Source: Nitrospira sp. | GTDB lineage: Bacteria > Nitrospirota > Nitrospiria > Nitrospirales > Nitrospiraceae | Length of the DNA stretch: 64,000 nt | Direction of reading: 5' to 3' | Assembly (NCBI GenBank): GCA_018242725.1 | Contig: JAFEBI010000001.1 | Span: forward strand, 315,008 to 379,007 | Shown: piece after piece, positions 8,463 through 17,631 of the stretch | How the letters are laid out: each line of letters starts with the position of its first letter | How positions within the stretch are numbered: position 1 is the first letter of the stretch | The notes under the pieces: generated by a model | The model's input: only the letters and a program-made list of their open reading frames with translations | Databases searched by the model: none | What the model was told of the DNA's origin: nothing | Made by a program: the position numbers and the translations under genes

Positions 8463-8954
8463 GATAGGTTATTCGCTCCATGATGATCTTTGTCAGAAAT
8501 CTCTAATGACGACTATACCCGATTACTGATCGGACTATGAAGGAATACGCGCGTGATCAGTCAGATCGTCTCCACATCCTTCGGGAAGCGGAATCACCTT
8601 GTCACACCTACTATCCATGCTTCGACCAGTTCGGCATGAATAGCGAAGGACCTTCCCTCTTCCCATTCGCCTTGAGTTTCTGCAAAAGAGAACCCCGTGT
8701 TTTGAATCCATTCCTTGTTTTATTTTGAAACAATAGATTCTTTCTCCTTCACCTCCTACACATAGAACGGATTGAATGAAGCCCCTCCAGCCTAGCTTCC
8801 CGAACAGCTCTCACAGCCATAACCTGCTAGATTTACGTACGAATCTACTAATTCTTTGAAACCGTCCAACCTGCTTCTCCGTCTAGGTCGCTCATGGCAC
8901 TTAACTTGCTCTACACCCTTCCTACAAAGGACTTACAGCCGTAAGTCCAAACAT
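8463..8954. other. intergenic stretch, no gene seen
   Basis: About 490 bases between the divergent CBS gene and the next plus-strand gene. The part from 8690 to 8850 is more A/T-rich than its surroundings and contains short complementary runs (TTGTTT/AAACAA near 8713-8731) that could be a weak hairpin. Short open frames here have no start signals or recognisable product. Confidence 0.4.
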
Positions 8955-9272
8955 ATGGGACAATCAATGCCCCCTATCACTGCGCGAATTGAATGGTGTC
9001 GACAACGGTCGAAGCAGGCTCCTAGTGAGCCTGAAGCTGATGGATGGCAAGCCGAAGCGGACGGGCTTCGGGATGCCGTGATGAGGCGAGACCACAGAGA
9101 AGACTATCGGCTCTGCTCCTCGGAAATTCGTGAGCGGTACTTGCTGGGCCTCCAAGACGGCATCGCCATGCTGCAAGCGACACGCGTACAGCATGCGAAT
9201 CATGCTACCGCTCCTGGAATTCCACAAGCAGTTCCACGGATGGAGCTTGGAACACGATCGGGAGGTGAATGA
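8955..9272 (+). CDS. hypothetical protein
   Basis: A protein of about 105 residues that I do not recognise. The frame opens at 8856, but the part before 8955 looks unlike coding sequence (rich in Leu, Arg and Ser without pattern), so I place the start at the ATG at 8955; a second ATG at 8967 is possible. The centre is rich in charged residues and reads like a helical protein (GLRDAVMRRDHREDYRLCSSEIRERYLLGLQDGIAML). Its stop codon overlaps the start of the downstream zinc-ribbon gene, which supports it being real and cotranscribed. Confidence 0.5.
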   Translation: MGQSMPPITARIEWCRQRSKQAPSEPEADGWQAEADGLRDAVMRRDHREDYRLCSSEIRERYLLGLQDGIAMLQATRVQHANHATAPGIPQAVPRMELGTRSGGE

Positions 9273-9463
9273 TGAATTGCCAACGCTGCAATGGGTTCGC
9301 AGTCTCTGACGAGAGTGTCGTCGTACACACTGGTTCGTCCTCGGAAGTTCATGCCTGGCGTTGTGTCAACTGTGGAATGATCGTCGATGAGGTCATCCAC
9401 CGGAATCAGCAAGTCCCTTTGCGGCGAAAGAGATCGGGCGGTTCCAAACTCCGTCACTATTGA
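9269..9463 (+). CDS. small zinc-ribbon protein (paralogue 1)
   Basis: A 64-residue protein with two CxxC pairs, CQRCNGF near residue 4 and CVNCGMIVDEVI near residue 32, which would bind one zinc ion. A paralogue with the same arrangement and the same central segment (AWRCVxCGxIVDxVI) lies at 52847-52596 on the other strand. Starts at ATGATG directly overlapping the end of the upstream hypothetical gene, with GGGAGGTG in front. The C-terminus is basic (RRKRSGGSKLRH). Function unknown; nucleic acid binding is plausible for a zinc ribbon with a basic tail. Confidence 0.75.
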   Translation: MMNCQRCNGFAVSDESVVVHTGSSSEVHAWRCVNCGMIVDEVIHRNQQVPLRRKRSGGSKLRHY

Positions 9464-9611
9464 AATGAGGCTGCGCAACCGGAACCATGTTTCCAGTTGC
9501 CGCATTGTGCCTTGATTCATCGCATCGCCCACTGGCCGTCCGTTTGCGATCGGCGAATAGTCCCCTCTCTCAATTAAATGGGACCCCGAGACTCACCGTG
9601 TTCGTGTGACG

Positions 9612-10097
9612 TCATCCTTCGTTCGCTTGGGCGCCTGGCTGATAGACCGCATACACATAGACTGGAACAGACAAATGGCCGAGATGTTTGTCGATCAACG
9701 GCCTGACGTCCTTCCAATCAAGTCCACCGACACCGGTCGCCAAGCGAGGAAGGGCAACACTTTTGACCTTCTCGCTTTCAACCAACTTAGCAAGGGCCTT
9801 GAGGCAGTGGTTGACGTTCTCAATGGTGGCCTTCCCCGGCTTCGCTCCATGACTGGGAGCAGCCTCCTGCGTGAAGAGACTCACGATTCGAGCTCCACCA
9901 GCACCAGCCCAAGCCCATAACTCCCCGGTCTTCGGCGTAAACGTTTGGCAATAATGCCTGAAATCCTTATACATGGCAGGCCACTGTTGCCTCAGCGACA
10001 ATGCCAGGCCGTTTGCGAACCCGTCGTTCGGAGCTACACCATGCGCCACCAAATCTGCCTTCGATTGTAAAATATCCCCCGCCACTTCCTTGAGCAT
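9612..10097 (-). CDS. macrodomain (ADP-ribose binding/hydrolase) protein
   Basis: A 161-residue single macrodomain. The start at 10097 (MLKEVAGDILQSKAD) is preferred since GGGAGG lies 5 bases upstream; the frame opens 15 codons earlier. ADP-ribose-binding elements are visible: the VAGDIL opening, the VAHGVAPNDGFANGLA loop in place of the usual Asn-rich catalytic loop, and SVALPRLATGVGGLDWKDV, the standard G-x-G-G-L/V loop near the C-terminus. Proteins of this type remove ADP-ribose from modified proteins or nucleic acids, or just bind it. No DarT-like toxin gene lies beside it. Confidence 0.88.
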   Translation of the reverse strand: MLKEVAGDILQSKADLVAHGVAPNDGFANGLALSLRQQWPAMYKDFRHYCQTFTPKTGELWAWAGAGGARIVSLFTQEAAPSHGAKPGKATIENVNHCLKALAKLVESEKVKSVALPRLATGVGGLDWKDVRPLIDKHLGHLSVPVYVYAVYQPGAQANEG

Positions 10098-10251
10098 AGA
10101 ACCTCCCATGATTGCATGAATCCCAACAGCCTGGCACAGCACAACCTACTGTCTCACGCTGTGGGTGTTTAGTGACCGATCAATCACCCTTGCGAATCCC
10201 ATCACATTCCGTTATGAACGTCGAACGTTGTCCCTTAGCCAGAGGCCACCC

Positions 10252-10704
10252 ATGGTGCACATTCGGCCAGCAACCGAGGCGGATTTCCCTGCGATCCTCC
10301 ACGTCCAACAGTCCGCCTTCGGCGAATATGCCTCGGTCCACACCGTGAGCGGCTGGACGACGGAAACCCTTGAGAGCCTTAAAGCGGACGCCAGAGAGAA
10401 ACACATCTTTGTGGCCGTAGAAGACAACACCATCGTCGGCTCCGTGCGGTTCTGGACAGTGGCCGGTGTATGCGTCATCCGCCTGCTCTCTGTGAATCCC
10501 AGCCACCAGCACCAAGGCGTCGGCAAAGCCCTGATACGCGAGATCGAGCGTGTCGTGACCGATGCCCATAAGCTCTACGCCTGCACGATGTTGCGGACGG
10601 CTCGTAATATTCAGTTCTTTATGAGACTGGGATACAAGGCCGAGACCATCCTCCCCGATCACTACGACCATCTCGATCTCATTTGCTTCTCGAAGTATCG
10701 CTGA
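10252..10704 (+). CDS. GNAT family N-acetyltransferase
   Basis: A 150-residue GNAT protein. The start at 10252 (MVHIRPATEADFPAILHVQ) is the canonical GNAT opening; a frame extends to 10165 without support. The acetyl-CoA motif is LLSVNPSHQHQGVGKALIREIE, followed by the segment RNIQFFMRLGYKAE expected before the last strand. Substrate unknown. It lies alone on the plus strand, convergent with the formylglycine-enzyme-like gene 29 bases downstream. Confidence 0.88.
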   Translation: MVHIRPATEADFPAILHVQQSAFGEYASVHTVSGWTTETLESLKADAREKHIFVAVEDNTIVGSVRFWTVAGVCVIRLLSVNPSHQHQGVGKALIREIERVVTDAHKLYACTMLRTARNIQFFMRLGYKAETILPDHYDHLDLICFSKYR

Positions 10705-10732
10705 GCCGCTTCTCCCACGATTCATTCGAAGA

Positions 10733-11992
10733 CTACGGCGTTTTCGCGCAACGGAATCCATATCCGAACTGCCGGTTCATCGGTTGCGCATTGAACCGAT
10801 GCGCAGACCGTAGAAAGTCAGCCACATACAGCCAGGACCCTCCGCGCACGACCTTCTCATCACCTTTTGCCGGACCGATGGGGTTCTTCTCAGGGCTTTT
10901 CTTGTACGAATCGAGCCCGTACCAATCAAACACCCATTCCCACGCATTCCCAGCCATGTCGTAGATCCCGTAAGGGCTCTTCCCTGCCTCGAACGATCCG
11001 ACCGGGGACAAGGCCAGATGATCGTCCCAATCCTTTCTTCCGTAATTCGCGTGGAGCCTGGTCGGGGCTTCATTACCCCAGGGATAGATTCGTCCATCGG
11101 TTCCCCGTGCCGCTTTTTCCCATTCCGCCTCCGTCGGCAGGCGCTTGCCGGCCCATTTGCAGTAATTCACCGCATCCTCCCAACTGACGTTGACGACCGG
11201 ACGTCTCAGGTGTTGCGGTTGATTCATGACGCTCCAATCCGGAGGCTCTTCCATTTCCGTAGCTTCCAAATACCTGGCGTACTGCCCGACCGTCACCTCA
11301 TACTTGTCGATCCGGAACGCATTGAGAGAGATCTGCCGAACCGGCTTTTCATCATCTCCAAGTGTGCTTCCTCGCGTGAACGTCCCCGCCGGAACCAGAA
11401 CCATCTGCAGATCAAGGTTCTCCGAGTCCCCGAGCCCTCCCGACGCCCCGGCAGTGACCGGTTTCTTCGCTCCGGACAGAGACCGTGGAAGTTTGGCCTG
11501 GAGCTGTTGGTGGAGGGCCTGCTGTTCAGTGGTCAAGCCCATTTCATGTGCGCTTTCGAGCGTCTCCTGAGCTTGTTTCATCTTTCCACCGGCCACCAAC
11601 GCCTTAGCTTCGTGTAGCAGCCTCCACGCCGTTGTTTCCTCCCGTAACCGCCAGACCTTCGCTTTGGTCTTGGGCAAATAGGATGTTGTCCGCCCGGACT
11701 TAGTATCCAGATCCAGTGCAGCCTCGTAATGTTCCTCCGCGCAAATCCAAGCCTCTAAGGCTCGGCAGGATTCGGCGAGATAGAAATGTGCCTGAATGTT
11801 CGACGAATCTTTCTGAATACCGGCCTCTAATGCCGTCCGTGCCTCTGCATACTGTTTATTTTTCAATAAGTTCTCCCCTTTGGAGAATTCCTGATCCCCA
11901 GCACCGGCAGCATGTACGGATCCGGATAGTCCACTCACCCCCCAACACAGAAATACACACAGCAAGACCGCCCTCTTCACTTTTCCGTTCAT
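10733..11992 (-). CDS. exported TPR / formylglycine-generating-enzyme-like (SUMF1) protein
   Basis: A 419-residue exported protein. The start at 11992 follows a GGAGGG box and gives a signal peptide (AVLLCVFLCWGVSGLSGSVHA). Residues 30-150 contain tetratricopeptide-like repeats (KNKQYAEARTALEAGIQKD and the following helix pairs). From about residue 195 comes a full FGE-sulfatase domain: MVLVPAGTFTRGS, DKYEVTVGQYARYL, VNVSWEDAVNYCKWAGKRLPTEAEWEKAARG, YDMAGNAWEWVFDWYG and VVRGGSWL. True formylglycine-generating enzymes carry copper-binding cysteines after the GGS segment; here the place reads SWLYVADFLRSAHR with no cysteine. It is therefore probably a binding or structural homologue and not an active sulfatase activator. 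Confidence 0.88.
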   Translation of the reverse strand: MNGKVKRAVLLCVFLCWGVSGLSGSVHAAGAGDQEFSKGENLLKNKQYAEARTALEAGIQKDSSNIQAHFYLAESCRALEAWICAEEHYEAALDLDTKSGRTTSYLPKTKAKVWRLREETTAWRLLHEAKALVAGGKMKQAQETLESAHEMGLTTEQQALHQQLQAKLPRSLSGAKKPVTAGASGGLGDSENLDLQMVLVPAGTFTRGSTLGDDEKPVRQISLNAFRIDKYEVTVGQYARYLEATEMEEPPDWSVMNQPQHLRRPVVNVSWEDAVNYCKWAGKRLPTEAEWEKAARGTDGRIYPWGNEAPTRLHANYGRKDWDDHLALSPVGSFEAGKSPYGIYDMAGNAWEWVFDWYGLDSYKKSPEKNPIGPAKGDEKVVRGGSWLYVADFLRSAHRFNAQPMNRQFGYGFRCAKTP

Positions 11993-12049
11993 GGCAAGAG
12001 CCCTCCCCGATTGATTGTCATCTCCTTCTGGAGTCAACCCCGTCTTCAA

Positions 12050-12664
12050 ACCAGGATCTCTTGCCGTTCCGGCCAGGCAAGCTCATTGAGCATCTCTTAC
12101 AAGATTGATACCCATACCGGTATTGGTTTTTGATTCCCTGATTCATCCCTATCGGACTGGTCAGAGAACGACCTTCCTGTCCCATACCATATGGGCTGTC
12201 ACCTCCACTGGCTCTGTTGAATTGACTCCGATGTAGGTGGGAAATCCACGAGGTGAACGGTTCTTCTCCTGAACCTCTAGAGACAACTCTCATCGCATTC
12301 GGAGAACTGTTCCGGCATCTGTCACAACACCACTATACGTGCGGACAGTGGTGTTTACTTGACAGCCCGCAGATGACCCGAACAAAAACTTTCGCTGGTC
12401 GGTGATTCGATCAGTGATATCCCACGAATCGTGACTCCATGGCATGATGCGCCAAGATCAAGTACATCCCTCCTCCCTTTATCCCTCGTGCACAGGGCGT
12501 GCCCTCCAATCATGTCCCTTTCACGGTGCTTTGCTCCCTGTTCGTCGCCTATTGCTACGGTGCAAAGAAGACGCTGTAGCAAAAAGCGTCAACTTCTCTT
12601 GAAATCGTGTGGCGCTATTGATCGACAAGTGTGAGATACTGAATTGGAAAGGGATCAACTCTGC
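12050..12664. other. intergenic stretch between divergent genes
   Basis: About 600 bases between the start of the SUMF1-like gene and the glutathionyl-hydroquinone reductase. It holds the inverted repeat listed separately at 12326-12355. Open frames on both strands lack start signals and look like chance. Promoters for both flanking genes must lie here but I could not place boxes with confidence. Confidence 0.4.
12326..12355. repeat. 9-bp inverted repeat, hairpin or operator
   Basis: AACACCACT at 12326-12334 and its exact complement AGTGGTGTT at 12347-12355, separated by 12 bases. The plus strand continues with TTACTTG, so a weak terminator is possible, but it lies between divergent genes where no transcript is expected to end; an operator is the other reading. 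Confidence 0.4.
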
Positions 12665-13612
12665 ATGGAAATCCAAGCCCAATTTCCAAATGAACAATTG
12701 CCTACGGGAGAATTTCAACGCCAGGCAGATTCGTTCCGCAACTGGATCACAGCCGATGGCGGCTCAGGCTATCCAGCCGCTGTGGGGCGGTATCATCTCT
12801 ATGTCTCATGGGCTTGCCCTTGGGCGCATCGGACGATCATCGTACGCAAGCTGAAGCGGCTCGAGTCCGTAATCGGCATGACCGTCGTGGATCCGGTTCG
12901 CGATGAGCGAGGATGGGCGTTTCGTGAAGGTCCGGGACATTCCCTGGACCCCATCAATGGATTCCGATTCCTGAGTGAAGCCTATAAAGCGACCGATCCA
13001 CACTACATCGGACGCTTTACGGTTCCGGTACTGTGGGACTCTCTCACCAAACGTATTGTCACCAACTCCGACGACGACCTGATGAGAATCTTCAACGGTG
13101 AATTCAACCGCTACACCGAAAGTCCGATCGACCTGTATCCGGATGGGCTCCGACAAGAGGTCGACGAGCTCAACAGCTTTATTTACGAGAATGTGAACGA
13201 TGGCGTGTATCGAGCAGGCTTCGCCACATCACAACAAGCCTACGAACGAGCGGCACGGCGACTGTTTATCGCACTGGATCAGCTGGATGCGCGCCTCGCC
13301 ACGCGCCGCTATCTCTTCGGGGCCGAATTTGTGGAGACCGACTGGCGGCTCTTCGTGACGCTCATTCGGTTTGATGCGGTATACCACGGACATTTCAAGT
13401 GCAATGTCCGCCGAATTCTCGACTACCCGAACCTCTTCGGGTATCTCAAAGACCTGTACCAAACAGACGGCATCGCAGAGACCGTGAATTTCGACCATAT
13501 CAAGCGGCACTACTACATCACGCACGACGACATTAATCCTACCGGTATCGTCCCAATCGGCCCGGATCAAGACCTCACCTCATTTCATGGGCGAGAACAC
13601 TTATCCGGCTAG
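12665..13612 (+). CDS. glutathionyl-hydroquinone reductase (Xi-class GST)
   Basis: A 315-residue glutathione transferase of the Xi class (YqjG/EcfG, ECM4 type), which reduces glutathionyl-hydroquinones with glutathione. The diagnostic opening is present: residues 40-60 read RYHLYVSWACPWAHRTIIVRK region, where the CPWAHR cysteine is catalytic. Further family segments are RFTVPVLWD, the glutathione-site SDDDLMRIFN stretch, and the C-terminal helical part with FVETDWRLFVTLIRFDAVYHGHFKCN. The chosen ATG at 12665 is preceded by AAGGGA; a TTG at 12644 is an alternative. No operon partner is visible. Confidence 0.93.
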   Translation: MEIQAQFPNEQLPTGEFQRQADSFRNWITADGGSGYPAAVGRYHLYVSWACPWAHRTIIVRKLKRLESVIGMTVVDPVRDERGWAFREGPGHSLDPINGFRFLSEAYKATDPHYIGRFTVPVLWDSLTKRIVTNSDDDLMRIFNGEFNRYTESPIDLYPDGLRQEVDELNSFIYENVNDGVYRAGFATSQQAYERAARRLFIALDQLDARLATRRYLFGAEFVETDWRLFVTLIRFDAVYHGHFKCNVRRILDYPNLFGYLKDLYQTDGIAETVNFDHIKRHYYITHDDINPTGIVPIGPDQDLTSFHGREHLSG

Positions 13613-13941
13613 TGCCTTCGCCGCGCGGCAATCTGCATCGACGTTCCAGTAAACAGTACTCTCAAAGCCGGCTTCCTGTGCAAGAAACTAGACAGCTCTG
13701 AGGATATTCTCCTCATCACCCTGTGCTATCTCAGCCTCATTTGGTAGATCTCCCCTGTTTTTACGTGGCTTTCAGGCGCGCATAAGAGTTGCTGTATCGT
13801 CACATGGGCGAGTGAGGCCTTGTGTGTGCTGTATGAAATTGAAGTAGAGAGCTGATTCTGAAATCAGCGCCCGAACAAGGCAGCAGATGTCGTAGCTACC
13901 CAGGAAGAACCCGGCATTTCACTCATTAAAATGGAGGAGTT

Positions 13942-14025
13942 ATGGAAAGCAGTCTCTTAATATTCGCTGTGGTCATGCTTGCCCTCTTCGTCGGAGGCCT
14001 TATCGTCTACAAGAAGAGTGCATAG
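13942..14025 (+). CDS. 27-residue single-pass membrane peptide
   Basis: A very short gene: ATG at 13942, stop TAG at 14023-14025, 27 codons. A strong Shine-Dalgarno sequence (GGAGGAG) sits 2-3 bases before the ATG in the sequence aaaatGGAGGAGttATG. The product starts MESSLLIFAV, has a hydrophobic core of about 18 residues with a GG pair, and ends in a basic YKKSA tail, giving an N-out/C-in single membrane helix. It has the size and build of small subunits of respiratory oxidases (CydX, CcoS type), but no partner is next to it, so the role is unknown. Flanking 300-400 bases on both sides hold no other gene. Confidence 0.65.
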   Translation: MESSLLIFAVVMLALFVGGLIVYKKSA

Positions 14026-14448
14026 CTGATTGCTTCCTGGTTGCCTCCAGGGAAGTGTCCAACACCTTGTGCAGCGAGCTTGTGCGATAGGGTGAGGCGT
14101 TTCCGAGTAGAGATGTAGCCAGGTGCAGAAACGGCCTTGGATCGACCGGAAGTCCCAGGAGTGGTGATGTGCTCGTTCCGAACCGGAGCGAGCACTCATC
14201 TACCAGCGTGTCGGTGTGCGTGAGCGGCCCATCGCATCAAGAGAATCACGAGGGGCTTGCCGTCGGCCGTGGCCTTGAATCATTTGAGCAGAAACTGAAG
14301 TGCCTTCCTCGATGAGGCAGACCCATCTGTTGCAAACAAGATCCGCCGAAGCGGGTAAGGCGACTCCTTAGGACTGGCTTATCGCAAAAACATCAGAGTA
14401 CCATCCTGCAACCGATCCGAATACCAAAGATTCCAGCATAGGCCCCCT
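14026..14448. other. intergenic stretch, no gene seen
   Basis: About 420 bases downstream of the small membrane peptide. No open frame with a start signal was found. On the minus strand the part 14215-14280 reads protein-like for about 20 codons (ADGKPLVILLMRW) and may be a scrap of an old gene; it cannot be identified. Confidence 0.35.
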
Positions 14449-14754
14449 TCAATAGATGATGGGTGGCCGTTTCTCGTTGATGATCAGCATCAGTCGCCGA
14501 TGTTTGAGTGGTCGTTCAGGGTCTCGTGTATAGTGCGCGAGATCCTCGGACAGTTCCGTGAGCCTGAGCGGAACCGAGATCCGCTGCCTCATGTGAGGCA
14601 CCTTGGTTTCAATCGAGAGATCAACCAGCTCTTCGGTGGTGCCGGTCACTTCGGCGTTCAGGTCTTTCTCATCAAGAAAGTGCACGGTCACTCGTTCTTC
14701 CGGATCGATCCACGGGATGATGGTCTTCCGCTTTTCATGGTTGGTCATCGCCAT
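14449..14754 (-). CDS. hypothetical protein, PilZ-like pattern
   Basis: A 101-residue soluble protein. It opens MAMTNHEKRKTIIPWIDPEERVTV and has a beta-rich middle (VTVHFLDEKDLNAEVTGTTEELVDLSIETKV). The sequence has the alternating pattern of a small barrel and resembles PilZ-type proteins only in general outline; the RxxxR and DxSxxG motifs needed to bind cyclic di-GMP are not present. The start could also be two codons later. It is 170 bases upstream of the 3' end of hypE and points the same way, so it could be at the end of that transcript. Confidence 0.6.
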   Translation of the reverse strand: MAMTNHEKRKTIIPWIDPEERVTVHFLDEKDLNAEVTGTTEELVDLSIETKVPHMRQRISVPLRLTELSEDLAHYTRDPERPLKHRRLMLIINEKRPPIIY

Positions 14755-14927
14755 ATCTTCATCTCTCGTCCTATCAATATCGTCATGATGACGGGGCTAA
14801 AACAGGCTGTCGTGATTGAGCCAACCCGCAGGTATAGAGCAGGACATCAGGACAACCGGCAATGACATCGCACTTCCCCCCTCATCATAACAAAGAGAGT
14901 AGTCGGTTTGCTGTCTTCCGTCACAGC

Positions 14928-15983
14928 TCAGCAGATACGCGGGAGTTGCTCCCCCGAGAGAAGATCAAGGATCCTCTGCGTGCCCAAGACCGTTCGCAGC
15001 ACCACCGGTGGAGCACTTCGATCCGTGACAGTGCCGATAGAAGCTGCCTGTCTTGCGACCTTGTGTCGTCGCATGACAGCCAGAGCAGTCTCGGCCTGCG
15101 ACGCCGGCACCATGGCGACGAAACGTCCCTCATTCGCCACATAGAGAGGATCGAGCCCGAGAAGCTCGCAGGCTCCACGCACCGGTTCGCTCACTGGAAT
15201 GGCTGACTCATCCACTGTCATCCCCACCGCCGCTGCGACGGCCAGTTCGTTCAGTACGCTAGCCAGCCCGCCACGAGTGAGGTCACGCAGGCAATGAATC
15301 TCGATGCCGCTGTCGATCAGGTCAGCGACGATATGATGTAACGGCGCCGAGTCACTTTCGATAGGACCATCAAACGTCAGTCCTTCCCGTACACTGAGCA
15401 CCGCCACACCGTGGGAACCGAGATCACCACTCACCAGAATCGCATCACCCGACTGAATCAACGTCGGCAACACACAAACACCGGTTGGCACCAGCCCAAC
15501 ACCGGACGTATTGATGAAAATCCCGTCACCTTTACCTCGATCCACGACCTTCGTGTCACCGGTCACAATCGGCACACCAGCGGCCCTCGCAGCGTCGGCC
15601 ATCGAGTTCACTACTCGCTGCAACACCTCCATGCTGAGCCCTTCTTCCAGAATAAATCCCGCGCTCAGATAGAGTGGCTTGGCACCGCACATGGCCAGAT
15701 CGTTGATTGTGCCGTTCACCGCCAAGCTTCCGATGTCGCCACCTGGAAAGAACAACGGCCGGACCACATACGAATCCGTCGCGAAAGCGAACGTACCTTT
15801 CTCGACCCGCCAGGTTGCACCATCGTGCAGAGACTCCAGCATGGGATTCTGAAAGGCTTTCACAAAGACGCCTTGGATCAACTCCTGCATGAGCCGCCCA
15901 CCTCCGCCATGAGCCAGCTGAACAGTTTTCTTGGTCGAGATCGGCATAGGGCAGGACGGATCAAATAGCTTAGTGTTGCTCAT
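14928..15983 (-). CDS. hypE: hydrogenase maturation protein HypE
   Basis: HypE accepts the carbamoyl group from HypF onto its C-terminal cysteine and dehydrates it with ATP to a thiocyanate, the source of the CN ligands of the NiFe active site. The 351 residues have the expected parts: the N-terminal [14 protein letters not shown], the ATP-binding segments FATDSYVV and [13 protein letters not shown], the [13 protein letters not shown] loop, and the essential C-terminal end PRIC, with cysteine as the very last residue. It follows hypD by 114 bases on the same strand. These two genes are separated from hypC, hypF and hypA by about 7 kb of foreign-looking DNA, although they normally form one operon. 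Confidence 0.97.
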   Translation of the reverse strand: MSNTKLFDPSCPMPISTKKTVQLAHGGGGRLMQELIQGVFVKAFQNPMLESLHDGATWRVEKGTFAFATDSYVVRPLFFPGGDIGSLAVNGTINDLAMCGAKPLYLSAGFILEEGLSMEVLQRVVNSMADAARAAGVPIVTGDTKVVDRGKGDGIFINTSGVGLVPTGVCVLPTLIQSGDAILVSGDLGSHGVAVLSVREGLTFDGPIESDSAPLHHIVADLIDSGIEIHCLRDLTRGGLASVLNELAVAAAVGMTVDESAIPVSEPVRGACELLGLDPLYVANEGRFVAMVPASQAETALAVMRRHKVARQAASIGTVTDRSAPPVVLRTVLGTQRILDLLSGEQLPRIC

Positions 15984-16097
15984 GACATTCTCACATCGTT
16001 CATATCGTGATTCTGAGTTTCTCGTTTCGAATTTCGAGTCATCGACATCCGAAACCTGAAATAAGGAACTCGAAACCCTTGACTGGCAAGACTCGTT

Positions 16098-17207
16098 TCA
16101 CGCTTCACGCACCGCATGGCTTCGATATCGATAATACGCCGCGCAGGCCCCTTCACTCGACACCATCGGCGCCCCCAATGGTCGCTCCGGTGTGCAACGC
16201 ACTCCGAAAGCAGGACAGTCCATCGGTTTCAGCAAGCCCTGGAGAACCAACCCGCTTTGACACTCCGGATCCTCTTTCCCTTCAGCAAGCTCCGCGAGTT
16301 CCCGCTCAAACTTCCGCTCGGCATCGAAAGCACGGTACGCAGCCTTGAGGCGTAAACCGCTCGCAGGAATCTCGCTGATACCTCGCCAGGTCCGAGGCGC
16401 CGGTTCAAAGACTTCGCTGACGATGTTTCTTGCTTGTGGATTCCCCTCCCGGCTGACCGATCGTGCATACTGATTTTCGACCTCGATTCGTCCCTCTTCT
16501 AACTGACTGACCAGCATCGCCACTCCTTCGAGCACATCCAACGGCTCAAACCCGGTCACGACGATCGGGATGCGATATTTCTGTGCGATGGCCTCGTACT
16601 CCTCATAGCCCATTACGGTACAGACATGGCCGGCAGCCAGGAAACCTTGAATCCGATTCTGCGGTGACGACAGGATGGCTTCCATCGCCGGCGGCACCAA
16701 CACATGGGCGATCAGTAGGCTGAAGTTGGTGAGACCCGAATGTTTCGCCTGAGTGACCGCCATGGCCCAGGCAGGAGCGGTGGTTTCAAATCCCACAGCG
16801 AAACACACAACTTCACGATCAGGATTCCTTCGAGCCAGTTTCAGAGCATCCAACGGAGAATAGATGATGCGGACATCTCCGCCGACCGCCTTCACGCCGA
16901 ATAAGTCGCCATGAGAACCAGGCACACGCAGCATGTCGCCGAATGAACAGAAGATCACATTTGGTAAGGATGCGAGACAGACCGCTTGGTCGATCAGCGA
17001 CACCGACGTCACACAGACCGGACAGCCTGGCCCATGGACCAGCGTGAGGTTCTGTGGCAACAAACTATCGATTCCAAACCGGACGATTGAATGAGTCTGC
17101 CCCCCACAAACCTCCATGATCGTCCATGGACGAGTAGCTGCCTTCTTGATCCGCTCCGCCAGCGCCACCGCCACCACCCGATCGCGAAACTCATCCACGT
17201 ATTTCAT
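16098..17207 (-). CDS. hypD: hydrogenase maturation protein HypD
   Basis: HypD, with HypC, holds the Fe(CN)2CO unit while the NiFe cofactor is built. The roughly 370 residues contain the family hallmarks: [15 protein letters not shown], the [13 protein letters not shown] motif, [15 protein letters not shown], and at the C-terminus the 4Fe-4S-cluster region with [25 protein letters not shown]. The chosen start is the ATG at 17207 (MKYVDEFRD); two other in-frame ATGs lie up to 33 bases upstream close to a GAGG box. The upstream neighbour is a divergent toxin-antitoxin pair, not hypC, which is unusual. Confidence 0.97.
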   Translation of the reverse strand: MKYVDEFRDRVVAVALAERIKKAATRPWTIMEVCGGQTHSIVRFGIDSLLPQNLTLVHGPGCPVCVTSVSLIDQAVCLASLPNVIFCSFGDMLRVPGSHGDLFGVKAVGGDVRIIYSPLDALKLARRNPDREVVCFAVGFETTAPAWAMAVTQAKHSGLTNFSLLIAHVLVPPAMEAILSSPQNRIQGFLAAGHVCTVMGYEEYEAIAQKYRIPIVVTGFEPLDVLEGVAMLVSQLEEGRIEVENQYARSVSREGNPQARNIVSEVFEPAPRTWRGISEIPASGLRLKAAYRAFDAERKFERELAELAEGKEDPECQSGLVLQGLLKPMDCPAFGVRCTPERPLGAPMVSSEGACAAYYRYRSHAVREA

Positions 17208-17333
17208 GACCATGATCCTCGTTACTCCACAACCCTCCAACGCTGAGTAGAGCGCTTGCTCTGCTTTCTGTCTTATAAACCTCTGGCAGCCTAATAGGAA
17301 TAGGTTGCTCCTTCGCCGGTTCGCGCACGGTTC

Positions 17334-17364
17334 TTGACATGACCATTATAAATGACCATATAAG
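17334..17364 (+). promoter_or_regulatory. probable promoter and operator of the Phd-VapC pair
   Basis: A TTGACA box at 17334-17339 is followed by TATAAG at 17359-17364 (19-base spacing) or CATATA at 17357 (17 bases). Two direct copies of ATGACCAT at 17339-17346 and 17352-17359, spaced 13 bases apart, overlap this promoter; each is followed by an AT-rich TATAA stretch. Phd-family antitoxins usually bind repeated short sites over their own promoter, so this fits an autoregulation site. The next gene starts at 17404 behind an AAGGAG box. Confidence 0.55.
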
Positions 17365-17403
17365 ATTACCAACAGAAGCGAGCTCTGGAAGGAGTACCCT
17401 CAC

Positions 17404-17631
17404 ATGAAAACCATGCCCGTGACAGATTTTAAGGCACACGCATTGAAAGTATTGGGAGAAGTCGCCGAAACACGGGAGCCGGTCGTGGTCACAAAACGAG
17501 GCACGCCACTCGCCGAAATTGTTCCCTTCGCCGGAAAGCGCACGGCACCAGGCAGGTTGGCAGAGGCTCTGGTTTTCGAGGATAATATTGTGGGGTCTCT
17601 CGGCGAAGCCGAGTGGAACGTCTGCCGGTGA
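17404..17631 (+). CDS. antitoxin of the Phd/YefM family
   Basis: A 75-residue antitoxin. The N-terminal half has the Phd DNA-binding fold (MPVTDFKAHALKVLGEVAETREPVVVTKRGTPLAEIVPF), and the C-terminal tail (LAEALVFEDNIVGSLGEAEWN) is the flexible toxin-neutralising part. An AAGGAG box lies 9 bases before the ATG. The stop TGA overlaps the GTG start of the toxin gene (GTGA), which is typical of coupled toxin-antitoxin pairs. The pair sits divergently from hypD. Confidence 0.93.
   Translation: MKTMPVTDFKAHALKVLGEVAETREPVVVTKRGTPLAEIVPFAGKRTAPGRLAEALVFEDNIVGSLGEAEWNVCR

Noticed and set aside
8537-8728. 63-codon plus-strand open frame
   Set aside because: It has no ribosome-binding site, no recognisable family and a composition unlike the flanking genes; it reads as chance.
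12018-12293. 91-codon minus-strand frame upstream of the SUMF1-like gene
   Set aside because: Overlaps the start of that gene and has no start signal or family; rich in Ser, Arg and Gly as expected for a chance frame.
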